From the NCBI GenBank assembly GCA_905221605.1, contig CAJNDS010000668.1, forward strand, positions 639,555-703,554: a stretch of DNA of 64,000 nucleotides, given 5' to 3'. Both the position numbers and the translations under genes were made by a program. Origin of the DNA: Symbiodinium natans (lineage: Eukaryota > Sar > Dinophyceae > Suessiales > Symbiodiniaceae). Below the pieces are notes generated by a model. That model made no database searches, was not told where the DNA came from, and saw only the letters and a list, made by a program, of their open reading frames with translations. The stretch's first letter is position 1; each line of letters starts with the position of its first letter. Shown here piece by piece: positions 44,241-52,408 of the stretch.

Positions 44241-44585
44241 GTTTCAAGCTGGTCGGCACCTCATGATTGGCAAACCTTCCTGTCAGAGCGCAGCACGGGT
44301 TGTTCAGCACCTACGCCAGAAACGATCTCCGTATCTGTACCCCAGCAAGCCCGAAACACAAAACCTGATGTGTTGGCTAAGTTGGGTATTGAGCGTCTGT
44401 GTTCGGCTGCTATTCAACTTTATGCCAACAACCCTAGTCAGGGTACTTATAACCCTACCCATGCAAGTCAAAGTCACCCGACACCACCTGCGAGGACTAC
44501 CTCTCAAATCCACCGACGCCGCATTTCGTGCCGGGGCGCCGCCCCGTTCACCCAGCAGACCGTCCCCTTCTGTAGTGGCCAATGA
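44241..44585 (+). CDS. Unknown protein, 114-codon open segment
   Basis: This segment starts directly after a GGGTTTAG acceptor-like end of a telomeric array and runs to a stop at 44583. It reads VSSWSAPHDWQTFLSERSTG, and further on LAKLGIERLCSAAIQLYANN, then becomes rich in Ser, Thr, Pro and Gln. It is the longest single open segment outside the cyclin gene that is not made of repeats. No family is recognised. Another frame over the same DNA reads through repeats and is rejected. Confidence 0.42.
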   Translation, partial: VSSWSAPHDWQTFLSERSTGCSAPTPETISVSVPQQARNTKPDVLAKLGIERLCSAAIQLYANNPSQGTYNPTHASQSHPTPPARTTSQIHRRRISCRGAAPFTQQTVPFCSGQ

Positions 44586-44711
44586 CCCTTTTCGGGTCGC
44601 GGGTCAGGGTCATTTTCTGGGGTACCCAGAGAGCCTCAATGAAGGACATTTCCTTCAAGCGTGTAAGCCGTCCTGGATCTCTACGCATGATGTAAGTTCT
44701 GTGTGCTTCGA

Positions 44712-44837
44712 CAACAGACTAGGACCCGTAGTAGGCCTTTATTCCCTTCATTTACGGTTTAGGTTCCCTTATAACCCCCTTTAAAGTAGACCACACAGGA
44801 CACCATTATATTCCTAGGTTACTCTTGGGTCTAGAAG
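44712..44837. mobile_element. Family F foldback element
   Basis: The ends are AGACTAGGACCCGTAGTAGG and GGTTACTCTTGGGTCTAG, imperfect inverted repeats. The relative at 62452-62579 shares both ends and the TTCCCTTAT interior. A fragment occurs near 13435. Confidence 0.65.
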
Positions 44838-45015
44838 AAAGGGTATGGACTTGCAAGGTGTAGAGTACGGCTTCCCCGTGGTCCTCTTTTCAGAACATGT
44901 GTGTGTGTGTGTGCAGGGGGCAGGCTGAAAATGTCGCCGAGCGAGTGTGGAAGATGTGGTCCTTTTGTTGACACCACCAGCTTTGCAGATCGGCAGAGGG
45001 CAACTAGGGCAATAA

Positions 45016-45561
45016 GAGCTTAAGATCAGGGTATCCTGGTGTTCTGAGCGCTGCAAGAAATTGAATGTCTCTGGCATCGACCTTCAGGAAGTTGTTGCTT
45101 TTATGGCTCTGCCTGAAGAAGTGGAGTTCCTCGTAGGCATTTGGCATGTTCAGGAAGATGATCCAGAGCACAAGGGGTGGTTTCACCGCATAAAAGCAGC
45201 ACCAAAGGTGCTGGCGGAGCCTTTGTGTGACATTGCGCTGCTAAAAGAGAGAGAGGGGGAGAGAGAGAGAGAGAGACAGACAGCGTTTGCAGTGTCAAAG
45301 CATGTCTTATCCGCCATCGAAGGTCTGTCATGGCTCTGGCTTTACTGTTCGACTTCGACTGATTTCGGGTTGGTAAGCATCGGCGGAACGGTTGATCGCA
45401 GTACCCAAAACCCTGGACCCCCTATTGCTATTTTTCCTGCAGCTCTCATTCGTACTACCTTCATTGTTGGTACTTCTACTACCATTGTTACTATTGTACC
45501 CGCTTGTCTGTTGAACTCCTGTGACTATCAGTACCTGTTTTGTCATTCTTGTCATCCCTAA
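45016..45561 (+). CDS. Unknown protein, open segment of about 180 codons
   Basis: The segment reads SGIDLQEVVAFMALPEEVEF then LVGIWHVQEDDPEHKGWFHR, and it passes through a (GA)n microsatellite at 45245-45286 as an Arg-Glu repeat. The first 75 residues look most protein-like; the later part may include an intron read through. No family is recognised, and no clear ATG start is present. Confidence 0.38.
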   Translation, partial: ELKIRVSWCSERCKKLNVSGIDLQEVVAFMALPEEVEFLVGIWHVQEDDPEHKGWFHRIKAAPKVLAEPLCDIALLKEREGERERERQTAFAVSKHVLSAIEGLSWLWLYCSTSTDFGLVSIGGTVDRSTQNPGPPIAIFPAALIRTTFIVGTSTTIVTIVPACLLNSCDYQYLFCHSCHP

Positions 45562-45611
45562 ACCCTAAACCCTAATCCCTAAACCCTGAACCCTTTCGAA
45601 AGCCTTCGCAG

Positions 45612-45689
45612 GACAGCTCCCGCAGCACCAGCACCCGTCGTGCCCGCGGCTCCTGCAGCCGAGGCAAGCGCTTGCTGTCGTTGCGGGCT
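45612..45689 (+). CDS. Candidate exon, Ala/Pro-rich linker
   Basis: The exon lies between CCCTAAA and TTTAGGG arrays. One frame reads TAPAAPAPVVPAAPAAEASA; a second frame is also open. Such composition fits a flexible linker, but nothing anchors the reading. Confidence 0.33.
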
Positions 45690-46560
45690 GTTTAGGGTTT
45701 ATAGGGTTTAGGGTTTGGGGTTGAATGAGTTGGGGGCTGTTGGGGTTTAGGGTAATACACCCCCAAATCCCAAGCCCAAAACCCGAAAACCCTGCTAGAC
45801 GGGTCGCATCAAAAAAACCTTGATACAAATAATACGAACAGGCAATGATAGTAATCAGAGTCAGAATATTTATGAATGTGAATAAGAACAAAAAGTACTA
45901 GTAGTATCAATAGTAAGAATACCCTGAACCCTAAAGCTGTTTATGGCTTGGGGTTTGCCAGCGACTCTCACACCCCTAAATTTCAGGAGAACCCCGCCAA
46001 ATGAAGAAGAATTTAGCCAGAGAAGATTTAGGGTTTAGGGTTTAGGGTTGTTAGGGTTTAGGTTTTAGGGTTGACGGTTTAGGATTAGGGTTTAGGGTCT
46101 AGGAATTAAGGTACAGAGAACTTAGCCCACATCCGCGCACTTCGCTGAAGAAGAACGGATGGTGGTTGTGTATGTTGTGTTAGGTTTCAGCAGCATTGTT
46201 CAAGTACTCCCAAAGCCAAAGCCCGGACCCTAAGCTCTACTGCGAAGCCAGCAATGGAAATTCCTCAAACCTCCAAGTTATCTACCCAACGTCATGGTAT
46301 GTGTACATACATAGACGAACATCTACATGCTATTACACGCCCGTCTTGGGGCTGTTATAGTCACTTTTCCAAACGATGAATGAGAGTCCTGAACCATGAA
46401 GCTTGACACTGAGTAGTGGCCAAAGCAAAACGCAGCCAAGGTAGCCAAGGAGGCTGCCAAAGAGCCCGCACGCCACTCGACTATGGGTTCAGTCCTAAAT
46501 CCTGAACCCTGAACCCTAAACCCTACACCCTGACCCTAAACCGTTTTGCCTCAGTCCTAG

Positions 46561-47353
46561 GTTGCCAGCCCGATGTCGCATGCTACTTCTATCGTCTCCT
46601 TCCGGAAATATGGCTTGTGTTTGATGAGGTAACGCCCGGGGAGTGGGAAAGATCTGTCAGCGGTTCAGGGTTTAGGGTTTAGGGTAATGTGGTATCCTGA
46701 TTAGTGTGGGGGGGCCCCCCCCCCCCCCAAACTAAATCCACCCCCGCAATAGTGTCACCAAAAAAAAGGGACCCCCCCAAACTAATTTTCGGCCCCGGGC
46801 CCCCCCCACCGGCTCCTCTTCATTTCCTCTTCGCTCCTCTTCCCTCTCTTCTTCCTCTCCCTCTCCTCTTAGGTAATTAAGCTCAGGTAAGCTCAGATGA
46901 GCTCAGCTCAGGTAAGCTCACTCCGACTTGAAGCTGCTCTTCTTTTGCTCTTTTCTTTCATCATCTTGTTCTGTTTTTTTCTCTCTTCCGAAACCCATGC
47001 CCGAAAAACTTTACTTTATTGTGGAGGGGCAATCGAATTTTTGTCTCCTGAATAATTTTTGGAAAACTTTTTCTTATTGGAGGGGTCCAGACTAATCAGG
47101 ATACGACATTACAGGGTTTAGGGTTTAGGGTTTAGGGTTAAGAGAGTATGTGGGTCTGAGGAGTGTAGAGGCTGAAGATGCGCGAAGGCGTTTTATAAGG
47201 CGTTCAGGGTCATGAGAACATTCTTTGGATAGCTCTGAGGCCCGGCGAAGCAATGAGGACTTTCTTCTAGGGCTTTGGCATCTCCACAACCTGAAGAAAC
47301 CGAAACCTGCCAAGCTAGCCGTCCTCAATCCTGCACAGTCACCTCCCCCCTAA
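46561..47353 (+). CDS. Unknown gene fragment, two phase-consistent exons
   Basis: Exon 46561-46662 reads CQPDVACYFYRLLPEIWLVF then DEVTPGEWERSVS. Exon 47217-47353 reads EHSLDSSEARRSNEDFLLGL then WHLHNLKKPKPAKLAVLNPA. The intron starts with TTTAGGG repeats interrupted by a 428-bp foldback element. The family is unknown. Confidence 0.42.
46685..47112. mobile_element. Non-autonomous DNA transposon with long terminal inverted repeats
   Basis: The left end is ATGTGGTATCCTGATTAGTG and the right end is the complement of ATGTCGTATCCTGATTAGTC. The repeats are at least 20 bp with one mismatch, and both ends are flanked by TA. It interrupts a TTTAGGG array. The TA target and end structure suggest a Tc1/mariner-type relative; no transposase is encoded. 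The interior is pyrimidine-rich with GTAAGCTCA repeats. Confidence 0.8.
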
Positions 47354-47800
47354 TGCGTTCCCAAATTGAAATATTTCCACATTTGCGAAGTTGAAGTTGT
47401 TCACGTATAGACTCCTTTGAAAAGTATGGTCCTTGGCCCAAAAGCGCGCACACTTTGCCCAACAGGTGCTGAGCCACCCGCTGCCACGCAGGCCAAGACT
47501 GTGGCACTCCCAACATTGCCCCTTTGGCCATCACAGGGTTTATCCAAAAGGTCTGGTTTACCCAAAGGTCGGAGGGTGTCTATTCGGTATCTAATAGCAC
47601 GCTGTATAGCTGATGGCCGCTCGTGGTCAGTCCTGCCAGTTTTCCACCAAATACGCCTCGGGTTGCATAGACCCCAATTTGAGGTCTTTTAGGGAAAATA
47701 ACACTAAACCCTAAACCCCAAATCCTATGTCCCAAACCCTAAACCCTAAACCCCAATTTAAGGTTTTTAAGGCAACACTTTGGGTTTTTTTTGGGGTTGT

Positions 47801-47924
47801 AGAGGGCCCGGGGCTTAGGGACCTCAAGCGACTTAAACGACCAAGGCCGCGTGGCAAGATCTCACAGCAAGAGTACCGGAAGTGCTGGGAGGACCACACT
47901 TTTTGTCCCTCGGCAGCCGAGTGA
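47801..47924 (+). CDS. Candidate terminal exon, basic protein
   Basis: After TTGGGGTTGTAG the reading is GPGLRDLKRLKRPRPRGKIS then QQEYRKCWEDHTFCPSAAE and a stop. It lies downstream of the 46561-47353 exons and may belong to the same gene. No family is recognised. Confidence 0.38.
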
Positions 47925-48504
47925 GAGTCAGGCTTGTGTGGGTGACCCTAAACCCTGAACCCTAAACCCCAAACCCTAACCCTAAACTCTAAACCCGAAA
48001 TGTGTGTGTGTGTGTGCATGTACGTGTGTATGTTTGTATGTGTGTATGTGTGCTTTGCTTCAAGGCATGGAACTGGCGTCGAGCATATGGTGTCAGTCGT
48101 ACTTTGGGGATGGCTGTCTGATTGTGTGTAGGGTTTAGGGTTTAGGGTTTAGGGTTTAGGGTTTAGGGTTTAGGGTTTAGGGTTTAGGCCCTTTTTAGGA
48201 GGTTGCGGATGCCAGGAGTTTATGATGGAAGTTGGGTTTTTTTCAGCGTTCGCGAGTTCGCGTCCTAGACCACAGATCCCCCCCCCCCTCCAAACTGGAC
48301 GATCTGCTAGACTACACCGGTGGAGGGTTGCACCCTTGTCTTGCCCATATGTACCTTTTGTTTATGAACTTATACTTATACTATACTTTTTATATCAGAT
48401 TACCTTCGAGTGTATACTACATCTTTAGCTATCTAGGCATGACTTGTTTAGGGTTTGGGGTTTGGGGTTTAGGGTTGACGAGTCCAAGCATGATGTGACC
48501 TCAG

Positions 48505-48996
48505 GCTTCGTGTACGGGACGCTGACCGGCTCCAACACACCGGGTATCGAAAGGGCATCTTCGCCAGCAGGGTTTAGGGTTTAGGGTTTAGGGTTTAGGG
48601 TTCGGGGTGAGATATGTAAGCCAACTGGCCAGGTTGCATTTGCAAGCTTACCCTGATGAAATGAAGTCTTTGGTTGCTTACCCAGAGCTCATCATGGCGG
48701 CCGGGGGACAGGTTTGCTTTGAGCTTGAGAGGTTGGGCACATACCCTAAACCCTAAACCCTAAACCCTAAACCCGAGGGAGTTGTGGGTCCACAGACTAC
48801 ACTCAACCTGGAACCTGTCCCTTCATGTGAGCCGAGGAACTGGAGTGGCCTCCTGGCAGATTCTTTAGATTTCGGCATTTTGCCGACGCAACCTAGCACA
48901 GATGCAACAAGTGCCACTAAGAAGCAAGGATCCTTGACCGGAACCTTGTATGCGAGCCCAAATCCGTTGCAGACTAGGGGAAGTCTGTCCATTTAA
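48505..48996 (+). CDS. Unknown gene, three phase-consistent exons with telomeric-repeat introns
   Basis: Exons are 48505-48571 (LRVRDADRLQHTGYRKGIFA), 48633-48711 (LHLQAYPDEMKSLVAYPELI then MAAGGQ) and 48778-48996 (GVVGPQTTLNLEPVPSCEPR then NWSGLLADSLDFGIL, to a stop). The introns are only 61 and 66 bp. The first begins with five TTTAGGG units; the second ends with four CCCTAAA units. Phase agrees at both joins. The family is unknown. Confidence 0.5.
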
Positions 48997-49165
48997 CTTA
49001 TTCTGCAGACCCCTATGTAGTTCCCGAAGCCCTAAACCCTTAAAAAGCAAGAACAAACAACCTACAGCCTAAATCAATTGGCACTCAAAGCAATCTCCCC
49101 TTCAGGATGAGAGGGGATGTTCAGGATGAGAGGGGATGTCGAGGTGATTGACCCTGACTAAGCCC

Positions 49166-49271
49166 TTGGTAGCCCCGTGGTACCCCTTACCCTTTTTCTT
49201 GGTTCTGGCTTCCATTTTAAAATTAACCAACCCAGAAAAGGGGTGCTCTTATTGTCATATGGTTGCTGGGG
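49166..49271. mobile_element. Family G element
   Basis: The ends CTTGGTAGCCC and GGGTACCAAG are inverted repeats; the element matches the copy at 17049-17165 inside as well. As an intron it would use GTAGCC and ACCAAG as splice sites, but flanking exons are not proven. Confidence 0.6.
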
Positions 49272-49998
49272 TACCAAGAGGCCCTGGCTAAATCAGTGGT
49301 GCTACACTTTCCCGAAGGGAGACAGGGACGAAGGTGCATGCGCCGGTATCCCTAAACCCTAAATCCTAAACCCTACACCCCAAATCCTTTTCCTTCTACA
49401 ACGACCGTGGTTCTGGATGCACAGAGAGTGGCACACCTAGCTCCGAAATGCCTTTCATGATGGTTAGGGTTTAGGGTGTTTAGGGGTTTAGCACAGACGT
49501 GTCCTTTTTCTCCGGTCGTATGCTAGCATTTCGGGGCTTAATTAGTGAAAGGGAATATTGTTGACTTATTTTGGACTTATTTTGTCGGACAAGTGCTGAT
49601 CCGCTGCAAGTTCTGTCGCTAGGGAGTTATGCTGCTTGTAGGGGTTTCGGTGGTGAGGCTTAGCCTCTCCGAAGCTGATGATGATATGCATGAATCTGCG
49701 GGTTGCTTTTGTTTCCGACAAGATGTATAAGGGCAGAGCAATGTGTTCTGATCTCAATGGCTAGACTTAGACAGGAAGATGCTTTGGCAATGCTGGTTTG
49801 CATCCTATCCGGGGCACACCGTTCCTCTTGCCATTGAGTGTCGGGAACATCGCACAGTCCTTTTGATAAATCTGATATGCAGGTGGCACAACAACGATCA
49901 ACAAAGCCCTGAAAGCCCCTAAATAGACCTAAACCCTAAACCCTAAACCCTAATCCCTAAACCCTAAACCCTAAAAAGCTTGGACTTGGGCAGCCCTA

Positions 49999-50102
49999 CG
50001 ACACGGCGCTGCCAAAGGTATGGGGCCTTGACGGAGGCCGAAAAGAAGCGCTTGGCTTACACCTGCCGGAAAGGCCACAAGGCACCAGCGAGGGCTCAGG
50101 AT
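49999..50102 (+). CDS. Candidate exon before a family E element
   Basis: The reading is RYGALTEAEKKRLAYTCRKG then HKAPARAQ, ending CAG|GATATC at the left end of a family E copy. This fits a GA donor, and the same AG|GATATC junction recurs at the next family E copy at 50253. The protein is not recognised, and a second frame is open. Confidence 0.35.
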
Positions 50103-50559
50103 ATCTACTATTTGCTTAAGAGGCCCCCCCCCCCCCCCCGGAAAAACAAGAAGGTTCAGCAACTTTCTTCCTTATTATAAGTGAACATATGGATCATTAT
50201 CTTGTGCTTCTTACAGGGTTTAACGTGGTTTCGGGCCGGTTAGCCGAGGGTCCAGGATATCTACTATTTGCTTCAGGAGCCCCCCCCCCCCTCCCCCCAA
50301 AAAATAATGAAATATTCTTCCTTACCATGAAGGACATTTATGGATTGTTATCTTTTGTCCTTTGCGGTGTCCTTAAGCAAATAGCAGGATTACAGGGTTC
50401 AACGGTGGTTTCGGGCCGGTCAGCCGAGGGCGCACCAAAGCCAAAGCCCGCGCGGTCACTCAGTCTTTTCCCTTTGCCCGACCCTAAACCCTAAACCCTA
50501 AACCCTAAACCCTAAACCCTAAACCCTAAACCCTAAACCCCTTTTTCCTAAAGGCACAG

Positions 50560-50664
50560 GGAGAAACACGAAACTTCCGTCGTCTTGGCCAGGGCCAGGT
50601 GGACAACACTCCCAACCAGGACAACTTCTCTGTGGTCCACTTTAAGAAGCTGGGCCATGAACCC
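50560..50664 (+). CDS. Candidate exon interrupted by telomeric repeats
   Basis: The reading is GETRNFRRLGQGQVDNTPNQ then DNFSVVHFKKLGHEP. The last 26 bp are repeated after an array of CCCTAAA units, at 50723-50748, where the frame would continue HFKKLGHEPPSLVLGL. The array appears to have been inserted into the exon. Confidence 0.42.
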
Positions 50665-50839
50665 CCTAAACCCTAAACCCTAAACCCTAAACCCTAAACC
50701 CTAAACCCTAAACCCTAAACCCACTTTAAGAAGCTGGGCCACGAACCTCCAAGCTTGGTATTGGGCCTTTAGGGTTTAGGGTTTAGGGTTTAGTGTTTAG
50801 GGTTTAGGGTTTAGCGTCTAGGGTTTTGGGGGTGATTAG

Positions 50840-50953
50840 TTGGGATGTTCCCCGTTGTACTAGCAGCTCCTCAATCGGGGTTTTCATAGGGGGTACTATG
50901 ATCCCGTTCATAATCCCTGTTAAGGACTGTTTGTATGAGGGGAACATCCCAAG
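50840..50953. mobile_element. Family B foldback element
   Basis: Ends TTGGGATGTTCCCCGTTGTA and ATGAGGGGAACATCCCAAG are inverted repeats. An open segment follows directly (50957-51121, reading GNTISTSSDPRVFKAIGCLV), so CCCAAG may be used as a 3' splice site. Confidence 0.65.
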
Positions 50954-51668
50954 TTATTCTCGGATAATTACAAAGGGGCCAGGAGGGAATACTATTAGTA
51001 CGTCTTCCGACCCTCGAGTATTTAAGGCAATTGGGTGCTTGGTGTTAGGAATTCTGCGCCTTTCGGGATCCAACCTTAGTATGATCCCACAAGCCCCGGG
51101 ACCGTACTGCAAGGCGACTTGAGCTGTCCTTCTGTGATCTGAGGAATGGCTGGAGAATGGTGTCGCTGGTCAGAACCTCCTGGTTTCAATAACCCCCATA
51201 CATTCAGGAATAGACCTTGTCCCCAAGCCCCAAGCCCTAAACTGTAAACCTGTTGATTCGGAAGAAATAAGCCCCCGATCGAGTCCCAGAGCTAGATATC
51301 TTTGTGGTACTTTACCGAAACTTTAGATCCTTGCTTTTTTGGGTTTATTGGGCTTCTTAGTAAGGCAGCTAAAAGTTTAATTTATAGCTACCCTCCTGAG
51401 TGCAGCCAAGATATCACCAATGACGGTAAGGATTGATGGGCTCCCACGGGGGTGGATCCTCTCCAGCCTCGGCACGTGGAAACCCCACCCTCACGTGTTT
51501 AGGGTTTAGGGTTTAGGGTTTAGGGTGTTTTGGGCTCCGGTTTGGAGGGCGTTTCGGGTTACAGGTGGGTGGGGTGTCGGGGGTAAGAACGCCGGAGGGC
51601 CGAGACACGTGAGATCCTAAACCTTTTGACTTCTCACGACTTGGCAAACGAGCAGCCTTGCAGCCAAA

Positions 51669-51765
51669 CAGGGTTTAGGGTTTAGGGTTTAGGGTTTAGG
51701 GTTTAGGGTTTAGGGTTTAGGGTTCAGGGTTCAGGGTTTAGGGTTTAGGGTTTAGGGTTTAGGGG
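51669..51765 (+). repeat. TTTAGGG array
   Basis: About fourteen units with two TTCAGGG variants. Confidence 0.95.
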
Positions 51766-51789
51766 GGCGCACACTGAGGACTAGGGGTA

Positions 51790-51901
51790 GTCCTGTGTTG
51801 GGCTGGTCTTCTGGACGAAAACACGTCCCATGAACAGGCGGTTCTCCTGTGCAAAGCTCATATGATTCACGATGTCAGTCTTAGAGACTTGGAGGTCGTA
51901 G
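51790..51901 (+). CDS. Candidate exon ending at a telomeric donor
   Basis: One frame reads VVLCWAGLLDENTSHEQAVL then LCKAHMIHDVSLRDLEVVD and ends near AAG|GTTTAGGG. It could be an upstream exon of the PP2C gene. The minus strand is also open here, but the downstream homology favours the plus strand. Confidence 0.4.
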
Positions 51902-52316
51902 ATAAGGTTTAGGGTTTAGGGTTTAGGGTTTAGGGTTTAGGGTTTAGGGTTTAGGGCTTGGTGCTTAGGGCTTAGGGCTTAGGGCTTAGGGCTTAGGGCT
52001 TAGGGCTTAGGGTTTATCGTTTAGGGTTTCGGAGAAGTGTTCCCAGAAGACCGTATTGCGCAGGCGCTTGCAATACCATTGCAGACGGTTTTTTACTCAT
52101 GCCTAATGACTCGATGTGCCTCGCGCAGTTGAGGTTTAAGCTTTGTTTTGGAGGTGATGGTAGGCTGGCGTGAGTGCCCAGGTTGGGTCTTCATTGAGAT
52201 TTAGGGTTTTGGGTTTAGGGTTTAGGGTTTAGGGCTAGGGTAAGGGCTAGGGTTTAGGGTTTTGGGTTTAAGGCTTATACGGTTTAGGCTTAAAGGGAGG
52301 GGGGTGGTCGGACAAG

Positions 52317-52408
52317 CTGAGGTGCTGCATGGATGGGCACGGTCCGTTTGGCCAGCTCGTGTCCACGACAGCCGTGCAAAGCTTGCCGCAACATGCCGGA
52401 ACAATAGG
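52317..52408 (+). CDS. PP2C phosphatase exon with the DGHG metal-binding motif
   Basis: The exon reads LRCCMDGHGPFGQLVSTTAV then QSLPQHAGTI. DGHGPFG-x-LVS is the first metal-binding block of many plant and protist PP2C enzymes. The donor is GTTTAGGG, and phase matches the exon at 53526. Its last bases are part of a 15-bp direct repeat that flanks the following telomeric array. Confidence 0.8.

Noticed and set aside
44167-44784. Longest plus frame in this region (205 codons).
   Set aside because: It reads through telomeric repeat and a family F element. A different frame (44241-44585) gives more protein-like sequence from a plausible acceptor.
47125-47534. Two minus-strand frames overlapping candidate plus exons.
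   Set aside because: The plus reading joins in phase to 46561-46662, and all anchored genes are on the plus strand. It remains unproven.
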